A stretch of 64,000 bases of DNA from Thalassoglobus sp. JC818 (GTDB lineage: Bacteria > Planctomycetota > Planctomycetia > Planctomycetales > Planctomycetaceae): assembly GCF_040717535.1 (NCBI RefSeq), contig NZ_JBFEFI010000001.1, forward strand, positions 124,001-188,000, given 5' to 3'. The notes beneath the pieces were generated by a model that saw only the letters and a list, made by a program, of their open reading frames with translations, ran no database searches and was not told where the DNA came from. Every line of letters starts with the position of its first letter. Position 1 is the first letter of the stretch. Shown here one piece after another: positions 18,432-25,862 of this stretch. The position numbers and the translations under genes are program-made.

Positions 18432-18441
18432 TTTGCGCAAA
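18432..18441. promoter_or_regulatory. Possible operator TTTGCGCAAA
   Basis: A perfect 10-bp palindrome about 120 bases before the PSD1 start and 23 bases past the end of the XylR-type regulator gene. It is the only clear symmetric element in this short intergenic region and could be bound by that regulator. The palindrome is short, so chance is a real alternative. Confidence 0.3.
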
Positions 18442-18463
18442 TCACTTTCGATATTTTCCCGCG

Positions 18464-19627
18464 TCAGTTTTCTTTCAAATCGTTCCGCCGACGATACTCG
18501 CTGGGAGTCGCCCCGAAGTGCTGGCGAAACGCCTGCGAAAGCGATGCGCTCGTTGCGAAACCAGCCTCAACAGCAATCTGAGCGATAGGGATATCAGAGT
18601 CCAACAACAGGCGTCCGACATGAGCCATTCGGACACGTCGAATTTCTTCCGCAGGGCTACGATTCAAAACCGCCCGAAATCTCTTCTCCAACCTCCTGCG
18701 AGAAATTGGAAACTCTCTCAACAGATCGGACACGGTCATCCCTTGTCCGGCATTGTCGCGAATGTAACGTAAGACTTCGGCGACCTCATGATCTGCCATC
18801 GCAAGAATATCGGTCGAGTGGCGTTCCCGAACTCGGAGCGGAGGAATCAAGACCGGTCGCTTCGCAGGACGACGACCTTTCATCAAGCGATCCAAAGTTT
18901 GCGCCGCCGTTTCTCCAATCCGATGACTCGCCAACTCGACTGCCGAAATCTGAGGCGAAGCCACATTGCACAACAGGTCATCATCATCACCCGAAAGGAC
19001 CGCAACGTCGTCCGGAATCCGAACAGACTCCAACGCACAGATCTCAACAAGTTGCCGTGCTGGATACGGATCGGCCGCGAAGATTCCCAAAGGACGCGGA
19101 AGAGTCGAAAGCCACTGTCGAACGTTTGAATAATTCGTCAACCATCCTGCAGCGTCTTCGGATGTCGATTCATACATTGCACATTCGAATCCGCCTTCTT
19201 CAACCGCTTCTTTGAACGACAGAGATCGAATATCCGAGTAACGACCAATCGGCGGGGCGTAACACGCAAAGTGCTCGATGCCTCGCTCGCGAAGATGATC
19301 AAACGCCATCACACCGCGCGCAGCATCATCGGTCGCAACACGAGCCAACCAGTCATGCTTCGGGACCATGTTCCCCACATCCACAACCGGCAACTCCAGA
19401 CTCTCAACATGCCGAACCGAAGCTTCGCTCCGCAGCGACGCAATCACACCATCGCCGTTCCAAACAGTCGGCAATCGTAAACGCCCTTGCGGGTCACGCG
19501 GAGTAATCAACACTGTCCAGCCACGACCGCGACCAAATCGACACACCGCCTCAACTATGTTCCTACCCCAGGAATCATCAGTTTCGACGAGAATCCCAAC
19601 ATGCTTCGGACGATTCGACGTTCTCAC
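18464..19627 (-). CDS. XylR-type AraC-family transcriptional regulator
   Basis: About 387 residues from the GTG at 19627 (the frame extends to a TTG at 19732 with non-homologous-looking sequence). The N-terminal two thirds is a periplasmic-binding-protein fold of the LacI/XylR type: HVGILVETDDSWGRNIVEAVCRFGRGRGWTVL, then VATDDAARGVMAFDHLRERG, GIFAADPYPARQLVE, and VAVLSGDDDDLLCNVASPQISAVELA. The last 100 residues are an AraC helix-turn-helix pair with the closing GFATSASLSQAFRQHFGATPSEYRRR. This is the XylR architecture, usually responding to a sugar. It probably controls the adjacent PSD1-DUF1501 operon on the same strand; the inducer is unknown. Confidence 0.9.
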   Translation of the reverse strand: MRTSNRPKHVGILVETDDSWGRNIVEAVCRFGRGRGWTVLITPRDPQGRLRLPTVWNGDGVIASLRSEASVRHVESLELPVVDVGNMVPKHDWLARVATDDAARGVMAFDHLRERGIEHFACYAPPIGRYSDIRSLSFKEAVEEGGFECAMYESTSEDAAGWLTNYSNVRQWLSTLPRPLGIFAADPYPARQLVEICALESVRIPDDVAVLSGDDDDLLCNVASPQISAVELASHRIGETAAQTLDRLMKGRRPAKRPVLIPPLRVRERHSTDILAMADHEVAEVLRYIRDNAGQGMTVSDLLREFPISRRRLEKRFRAVLNRSPAEEIRRVRMAHVGRLLLDSDIPIAQIAVEAGFATSASLSQAFRQHFGATPSEYRRRNDLKEN

Positions 19628-19960
19628 ACGTGTTCCAATAAACAGATCAACACTACTACCGCACTGCGCATCATCATAATCGACTTTCGCCTCTGCGCAC
19701 ACCTTACTCTTCAATCCCGCCAAGCTAGGCAATCAAACTCAACTTGAAATTCGAGAGTCTCCAAGCCTAATAATGCCAAAAAAATACGGCGCGACGTCAC
19801 AGATTGCCCCGGAATTGTGGACTCTACATTGACGGCAATGTTACCCTAAACGAGAGACCGGAGTTACGAGACCGCTTGATGACTCATTGACGGAATTCTT
19901 ACCACTTCTTTGTTCAATCGTCAGACCGTCACCGCAAAGTTCCACCATAGATATTGAGAC

Positions 19961-20350
19961 ATGACTTCGAACACTCGCCAAATCGAAAACACGATCCCGG
20001 TGATCCCTGTCTCGAACCTGACTCAAAGCATCGCGTTCTACACTCAAAAACTTGGATTTCACCTTGAGTGGGGTGGCGAAGACGGGAGCAAGATTTGCTT
20101 GGTGAACCGTGATGGTTGCAGCCTGATGCTGGCTGAAGCGTTTGGCCCATCGCCCCCACAGTGGGTCTGGATCGGCGTGGAAAGTGAAGAACTCTTTGAA
20201 GAGTGGAAGAACGCCGGAGCAAAGGTCAGACAAGAGCCGAAAAACTGGAGTTGGGCGTACGCAATGAAGTTCGAAGACATCGACGGGAACATACTGTGGA
20301 TTGGAACAGAACCCCGAACCAACGAGCCATACGCTGATCGAATTACATAA
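19961..20350 (+). CDS. VOC-family protein (bleomycin-resistance/glyoxalase-like)
   Basis: A 129-residue single-domain vicinal-oxygen-chelate protein: an opening strand NTIPVIPVSNLTQSIAFYTQKLGF, then GCSLMLAEAF and VWIGVESEELFEEWKNAGAKV, and a closing FEDIDGNILWIG. It resembles the bleomycin-resistance-type clade, which often sequesters small molecules without catalysis. The usual glyoxalase metal ligands are not all obvious, so a ligand-binding role is at least as likely as an enzymatic one. It starts at an ATG, has no operon partner, and converges with the KAP NTPase gene. Confidence 0.85.
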   Translation: MTSNTRQIENTIPVIPVSNLTQSIAFYTQKLGFHLEWGGEDGSKICLVNRDGCSLMLAEAFGPSPPQWVWIGVESEELFEEWKNAGAKVRQEPKNWSWAYAMKFEDIDGNILWIGTEPRTNEPYADRIT

Positions 20351-20527
20351 GAATCGGTGAGCGAGAGAAGAGTTCTATTGGCGCCAGAAACGCAACATCG
20401 CTGAACCAGCTGCACACACAAGCTGCGTCATCAACAGTTTTCATTGCTGCGAGATCCCCTTATGTCCCTTCTGAAGTCCTGGAAAGCCATCTTTTCATTC
20501 GCGAGTTGTTGTTGTCCTTTTCGACGT

Positions 20528-22963
20528 TCATATTTCTGTCCCCAAACTCGAACGAGCAGAATGCACGATTTCTTTCACAAAAGCTCGGTTGTTCTCATCG
20601 ATCTCTGGAACTAAATTCTCGATGCCATTAACGAGTTCGACTGCGTCGTCCCCGAAGAACTCCCGCAGTCGTTCCATGTCGGCTGTAGATCGAACCCCGA
20701 GCGATGAACCGTCTCGTTTGAGAATCAGACCGCAAACACCAATCGCAGCAGCCACTTGCCCACATCGAACTCCTTCCATCAAGACTGGACCAATCCACTT
20801 CCACAATGCCGTGCCAGCGTGCACTGGCGTATGTCCACCAGGATCAAAAACCAAATGATAGATCGTATAGCGAGACGAAGGATTGACGATCTGAGCAAAC
20901 GCTTCGGGCGTGACTAGTTGCTGCTGTAAAGTAAGATTGATATGGCGACGAACTCGATCACGATCTTCTGGTCTGAGGATCCCGTTGACCCCAGCCCCCC
21001 AGTAGTACCAAAGTGAATTTACAAGTTCCAAACTCGAAGTTGCTGCCTCCGAAATTTGACCTTCAAGCCACTTAGCATTAGCTTTGACTAGTTCAACATT
21101 CCGACTTGCGAAACGCTCGACTGGCATAAATCCTTGGCTCTCATTCGACGCTTCGCATCCGTCTCTTTGCTGAATTTGCGCCAGCACTTGACTGGAAAGA
21201 AGCAAAATTTCATCTCGCTGATTGTAAAACCATTCATGAGCTAAGTATTCCCAAACAGTACTGTAAGCAGGATCAGTACTAATACCGACCGCTAATGCTG
21301 CCTCACCAATGGGATTGTCAAACCATTGCTTTATATCTCTGAGCACAGTCTGATCCCGCACATCATCAGGAGAGACATTCTCGGTCAACGCTCGATTCCA
21401 ATACCGTTCGTCCTGAACACCCTGGAGACGATCTAAACTGCTTGAGTCGGTACCCTCAAGCCAAAGTTGAGCTGAAGGCAAGATTAGATCGATCAGTGCC
21501 CTTGCGGCTTCGACATCCCAATCCACGACCGAACAGACTTCGCTCCATTCTTGGCAAAGCGAAGTCTGGATTCGATCCATTCGATCACTTTCAATCACAT
21601 ATTCCGGAGGCTTCTCATGGAATCGATGCCAATGCCGCAGCACAAAAGAGAATGCTTCCGGTGCAACGTAACGAAGCACATTTACAGCTAAGAGATGATC
21701 AAAGTTGATCTCGCCATAGAGGTTCTGCCACCCTCGATAAGTAAGACTCAATGCATGACGCAAAGCTCTTGGAGTATTGAGCAAGCGGGCAATCGATTCC
21801 AGCGGGTGAATCCCACGATCGAACGGAAGGTGCAACCACTGTTTTGTTTGCCAACTATGACTACTTGGGTCAGCTAGGCAGATGTGAGAAATTGCTTCTT
21901 GATCGAAGCATCTCTGACGAAGAGCAGATACAAGGTCACCAGCTTGCTGAATAGATATCGTTCTGAGGTATTCGATGTGATCGCACAGTTTTGCGAAGTC
22001 GATCCTTGCAGTTGAATTCAGCCCACCGGTCAAAATAAAAGACAGGTTGGGGAAGTCCTTAAGCTGCTGAAGGAAAGCCAGAACGTCCTGAATGTCGAAT
22101 GATTGACTGTTATTGCGATCTAAATCTTCAACCACGAACACCAAACGAACATTTATATCGCCGAGTAACGCAGACAGTTGACGGAATTGGTCGATGGGAT
22201 TTCTCTGACCAAACAAAATACTGGAGACGTTGTCCAGCCATTCACCACCAGCAGAAAACGTTTGCCGGTACGACTCAGGAAGTGAGCTTACTTCAAAAGT
22301 GTCAACTCTTTCTTCGACCTTACCAATTGCATCCGCCAGCAAAGAGTGAATCGATGCTCTTGAAGTCTCGAATCCCCAACAACTATGCTTACTTATCAAA
22401 TATTCACCCGAATCTTGATTCAATTGCTTTTCGATCCAATTCACCACGCTCGATTTGCCTGCACCGAATGGAGCGACAATTCCAATGGATCGTATTCCAT
22501 CCGCGAGCAATCCGCTTAGTCGCTGAGACACTGAATAGTTACCGAGAAAGTCTTGGGCAGCTGGTGCATCAGACTGAAGCCAAGGTTCCAACTTGGACCA
22601 GTCGACCGCATCTAATCCTCCGGAAATTGGAAGAACGCTTTCTGCAGTTTCGGTAACGTAATCTCCTACCGAACTGAGCAGACGGACGAGAGCAACTGTC
22701 AAAATGGAACCACCGCCATAGAAGAGCCATTCCAAGCACGAGGCGGAGTAAGTGTTATTCGACAAACCGACACACAAATCGAATCCGCAAACGAGAACTC
22801 CACCAACTAACCAAGCCGACCATGTAGGTGGATGAGTCCAGAAATACTTTAGATGAGAAAGGCGAGGAGAAAAGAGCTTAAAGAGTACAGAAGCCATCAA
22901 AACACAGGCAGAAAACAGAAACAGAAGTTCGTTGCCAGTCGGGAAATCCTCGAGTGAATTCAT
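20528..22963 (-). CDS. Membrane-anchored KAP-family P-loop NTPase
   Basis: About 811 residues from the ATG at 22963 (MNSLEDF), preferred because a TGAGAG stands at ribosome-site distance; an in-frame GTG at 23008 would add 15 residues. Hydrophobic spans lie at about 12-32, 48-66 and 76-96, then a KAP P-loop domain. Walker A is GIVAPFGAGKSS (about 161-172) and the Walker B-like motif is LVFVVEDLDRN near 275-280. The long C-terminal region (about 450 residues) is unassigned. KAP NTPases are membrane-linked ATPases found in bacteria and animals; several bacterial members occur in or near anti-phage systems. No effector gene is adjacent here, so defence is only a possibility. The gene is flanked by a large gene-free stretch. 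Confidence 0.8.
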   Translation of the reverse strand: MNSLEDFPTGNELLFLFSACVLMASVLFKLFSPRLSHLKYFWTHPPTWSAWLVGGVLVCGFDLCVGLSNNTYSASCLEWLFYGGGSILTVALVRLLSSVGDYVTETAESVLPISGGLDAVDWSKLEPWLQSDAPAAQDFLGNYSVSQRLSGLLADGIRSIGIVAPFGAGKSSVVNWIEKQLNQDSGEYLISKHSCWGFETSRASIHSLLADAIGKVEERVDTFEVSSLPESYRQTFSAGGEWLDNVSSILFGQRNPIDQFRQLSALLGDINVRLVFVVEDLDRNNSQSFDIQDVLAFLQQLKDFPNLSFILTGGLNSTARIDFAKLCDHIEYLRTISIQQAGDLVSALRQRCFDQEAISHICLADPSSHSWQTKQWLHLPFDRGIHPLESIARLLNTPRALRHALSLTYRGWQNLYGEINFDHLLAVNVLRYVAPEAFSFVLRHWHRFHEKPPEYVIESDRMDRIQTSLCQEWSEVCSVVDWDVEAARALIDLILPSAQLWLEGTDSSSLDRLQGVQDERYWNRALTENVSPDDVRDQTVLRDIKQWFDNPIGEAALAVGISTDPAYSTVWEYLAHEWFYNQRDEILLLSSQVLAQIQQRDGCEASNESQGFMPVERFASRNVELVKANAKWLEGQISEAATSSLELVNSLWYYWGAGVNGILRPEDRDRVRRHINLTLQQQLVTPEAFAQIVNPSSRYTIYHLVFDPGGHTPVHAGTALWKWIGPVLMEGVRCGQVAAAIGVCGLILKRDGSSLGVRSTADMERLREFFGDDAVELVNGIENLVPEIDENNRAFVKEIVHSARSSLGTEI

Positions 22964-23560
22964 GAACGCTCTCAGGCTGAGTCCGTAAATAGGGAACCAG
23001 AAAGACACCAGCGATCACTACGCAAACCAGATTAACGCACCAGTCGATCCTATGTTGGCTGCTGAGGCTTGTTTGACGAGTAGTTTTACCAGTCTTCATG
23101 TGTGGCAAGACAATCCATTTGGTTTTAATCGGAAAAAGATCGTTAGACTGCAAAGTCGACTATGATCGCAGTTGCGTTGTCAAAACGAGTACGAATACTA
23201 AGTGAAGCCCTGAAGGTGCGAAAACCCGAATAAGGTGGCATTGTGATCGAAAAGCGAGAGGAACCATGGTCTCGCGTTTGGGTTTGTTTTCGATTCTGTG
23301 AACGATCGGTTTGGTCGAATATATTCCTTCTTGAATCAATACAGAGGTTGGACGCATTCATTTTGACAGCAATTTCTGGCACGAATTGCTGAATGAAGAA
23401 TATGTGAAATCAGGGATTCTTTTCCATACTGTTCACAGCAGATTCAGTCGACGCACTTCATTGCCGATTCTTGACTTGATGATTAAAGGATCTTAACGCG
23501 GGCGGGCTACGGTCCGGGTATTCAACGACGCTGACTTCTCCAGGAAGGAATCAGGTTCAC
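22964..23560. other. Large gene-free stretch with hairpin
   Basis: About 600 bases between the divergent KAP NTPase and DNRLRE genes. Several short minus-strand frames exist, including a 91-codon one overlapping the KAP start, but none has convincing protein character. It holds the unusual hairpin at 23246-23294. The promoter for the plus-strand operon must lie in its right half, where AGGAAGGAA precedes the ATG at 23561. Confidence 0.5.
23246..23294. other. Long interrupted stem-loop, possible structured RNA
   Basis: Fourteen continuous bases (ATCGAAAAGCGAGA, 23246-23259) can pair with TCTCGC (23270-23275) and TTTTCGAT (23287-23294), the right arm being split by an 11-base bulge (23276-23286). 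The loop is 10 bases. It lies in a gene-free stretch, where such long pairing is more surprising than within a gene. Confidence 0.4.
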
Positions 23561-24247
23561 ATGAGTACTCGATCATTTGTTCTGTCTATTGGCTTATTTG
23601 CTGCATCCGTCTGTCTGCTTCGATCAGCCGAAGCTGATGACAAGTTCGCTTCGAAAACTGCTTCGTTTTGTTTCGGAGTGAATGGCTATCACGGCACGAT
23701 CGATGTCGAAATCTGGGAACTCGCTCCGACCACCATTCTTAATTCCAATCCACAGGCAACCTGTGATGGAAATAACGGAGGCGGAGAGAGTCAGGTCTTA
23801 ATGCGGTTTGACGGCATTATCGGAGAAGAACCCGGCCAAATTCCGCCCGGTGCAACTGTTGTCTCAGCCAAGCTGCTGGTGAGTGCGTTCGATCAGGGTA
23901 ACACGGTTCACTTGCATCGCATGCTTGTCCCATTTGGCGAGGCCCCCACCTGGAACAAAATGATCTCAGGCGTGACAGCTGATGATCTTGAAGCACAACG
24001 GTCCAAGGAGTCGTTCACATTCGGCAATATCGCGGCCAGTGCTTCTTACGTCCCCTTTGAAGTGACCGACACGGTGCAGGCTTGGGTCAGCGGGGACGAA
24101 AACCACGGTTGGGCTTTTCTTAACACGGGTGGAAACGGTTGGGACTTCTACACCTCCGATTTCGACAAAATCGCGCAACGTCCGAAACTGGTCGTTGAGT
24201 ATCTCCCGCCAGCTGGACGCTCACTCGAAACTGACTCAGAGAACTAA
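23561..24247 (+). CDS. Exported DNRLRE-domain protein
   Basis: A 228-residue secreted protein. A signal peptide (MSTRSFVLSIGLFAASVCLLRSAEA) is followed by a beta-sandwich of the DNRLRE (CBM96-like, disaggregatase-associated) type. Landmarks are the LMRFDGIIGE strand, the PPGATVVSAKLLVSAFDQG strand, the loop VPFGEAPTWNKMISGV, and the closing VPFEVTDTVQAWVSGDENHGWAFLNTGGNGWDFYTSDF and RPKLVVEY. Such domains are carbohydrate-binding or structural modules on surface proteins. Here it stands alone rather than fused to an enzyme. It is first in a same-strand run with DUF1501, PPC, DUF1549/1553 and WD40-cytochrome genes, and probably works at the envelope with them. Confidence 0.8.
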   Translation: MSTRSFVLSIGLFAASVCLLRSAEADDKFASKTASFCFGVNGYHGTIDVEIWELAPTTILNSNPQATCDGNNGGGESQVLMRFDGIIGEEPGQIPPGATVVSAKLLVSAFDQGNTVHLHRMLVPFGEAPTWNKMISGVTADDLEAQRSKESFTFGNIAASASYVPFEVTDTVQAWVSGDENHGWAFLNTGGNGWDFYTSDFDKIAQRPKLVVEYLPPAGRSLETDSEN

Positions 24248-24394
24248 GGTCTGATTCGCCTCGTTTCTGAATTAATCCCAGCGAAATCTTAGCTTGTACC
24301 ACTTTCTCGTCCTCTTGAATTTTCCTTCACAGTCTTCTTCGATCACCAAGTCATCAACAAGTTGATAATCACAACATACAAAGGAGTTCATCTT

Positions 24395-25753
24395 ATGCCA
24401 AAGAGCCCCGCACCTGGTACCTGGTACGCAGATCCATCTCACTTCAATCGTCAGTCGCGACGTGACTTTCTTTACGCTGGTTGGGCTGGTGGCGTGGGCC
24501 TAACACTCGGTCAGCTCCTTCAATCGCAGAGTCTTGCAGCTGAGAAACACGAGGCGCAACCTAAAGCCAAATCGGTGATCCAGATTTATCTGTCCGGTGG
24601 ATTCGCCCACATGGACAGCTTTGATCCGAAGCCTGATTCCCCGGTTGAATATCGCGGAAACATCCTCGGAACTGTCGAAACTTCGATTCCCGGGGTTCGC
24701 TTCAGTTCGCACATGGCGAACACTGCGAAAGTTGCTGACAAGATGACGGTCGTGCGTAGTATGACACACTCTGACGTCGATCATGGACGCGGACAACACA
24801 GCATGTTTACCGGATACCGTCCGAGCCCGGCTTTGGTTTATCCAAGTATGGGCAGTGTGATTTCGAATAAACTCGGACAACGCGGAGCAGTACCTCCCTA
24901 TGTCTGTGTTCCAACACAAGGCAGCGAATTCTTCGGTAGCGGCTACCTTAGCAATGCTTTCGGCCCGTTCGCACTTGGAGCCGATCCATCTCGGCGAGGT
25001 TTTCAGGTTCGAGACCTCAACATGGCTCCCGGAATCGACGACGCTCGTTTTGACAACCGTAAAGGCTGGAAGGAACTCGTTGACGATCATTTTCATCGAC
25101 AGGCAAATGATGATTCGCTCGCGACAATGAATTCGTTCTATCAACGAGCCTACGACATGCTCTCGTCGCCAGAAGCGAAAGCCGCCTTCTCACTCGAAGG
25201 TGAAGATGAGGCGACAAAAGAACTGTACGGCATCAGTGGAGGTGGCGGGCGCAGCACATCGACTGGTCCGCGATTCATGATTGCTCGGCGTTTAGTCGAA
25301 GCTGGTGTCCGTTGCATAACGGTCACTTACGGTGCGTGGGACACGCACTCCTTCCACTATCGCGGAATTGAAACAGCGATGCCCGATTTTGATCGTGGTT
25401 TCTCCGGTCTCATCCAAGACCTCGATCAACGTGGCATGCTCGATTCGACGCTTGTTCTCGTCACAAGCGAATTTGGTCGGACACCAAAAATCAATGCCGG
25501 TGGTGGACGCGACCACTGGCCACGCGTGTTCAGTATTGTCATGGCTGGAGGTGGAATTAAGCGTGGTCAAACTTTCGGAGAGTCGGACCGACTCGCTGCC
25601 GAACCAGCTGATCAGCCGCTCTCTGTCGAAGACTACACCCACACCGTTTACCACCTGCTCGGAATTGATGGTGGAGACTATCTAATGTCACCGGGTGACC
25701 GTCCTCAACGAATCGTTGTGGATGGAAAAGTTGTCTCAGGGCTCATCGGTTAA
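24395..25753 (+). CDS. DUF1501 exported protein
   Basis: About 452 residues from the ATG at 24395, which has a strong AAGGAG 8 bases upstream; the longer frame from a TTG at 24362 is rejected. It has a twin-arginine signal (SRRDFL, Arg22-Arg23, then GWAGGVGLTLGQLL). The DUF1501 landmarks are present: KSVIQIYLSGGFAHMDSFDPKPDS, MTVVRSMTHSDVDHGRGQHSMFTGYRP, RRLVEAGVRCITVTYGAWDTHSFHY, LVLVTSEFGRTPKINAGGGRDHWPRVF and HLLGIDGGDYLMSPGDRPQRIV. It is the second DUF1501 gene of the window and belongs to the five-gene operon. Confidence 0.93.
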   Translation: MPKSPAPGTWYADPSHFNRQSRRDFLYAGWAGGVGLTLGQLLQSQSLAAEKHEAQPKAKSVIQIYLSGGFAHMDSFDPKPDSPVEYRGNILGTVETSIPGVRFSSHMANTAKVADKMTVVRSMTHSDVDHGRGQHSMFTGYRPSPALVYPSMGSVISNKLGQRGAVPPYVCVPTQGSEFFGSGYLSNAFGPFALGADPSRRGFQVRDLNMAPGIDDARFDNRKGWKELVDDHFHRQANDDSLATMNSFYQRAYDMLSSPEAKAAFSLEGEDEATKELYGISGGGGRSTSTGPRFMIARRLVEAGVRCITVTYGAWDTHSFHYRGIETAMPDFDRGFSGLIQDLDQRGMLDSTLVLVTSEFGRTPKINAGGGRDHWPRVFSIVMAGGGIKRGQTFGESDRLAAEPADQPLSVEDYTHTVYHLLGIDGGDYLMSPGDRPQRIVVDGKVVSGLIG

Positions 25754-25862
25754 TCACAGGCGTATTCAAAGTTGTAACAGTTTGACGGGAGGCGACGACA
25801 ACTCGTTCGTTAAGACCGAGTTTGTCCGTCGCACTGTTCTCATCTGTTGAAGGGGGATGATT

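Noticed and set aside
22878-23153. 91-codon minus-strand frame overlapping the KAP start, possible frameshifted N-terminus
   Set aside because: The KAP gene has a good start of its own at 22963 with a ribosome site and a complete first membrane span, so no frameshift is needed.
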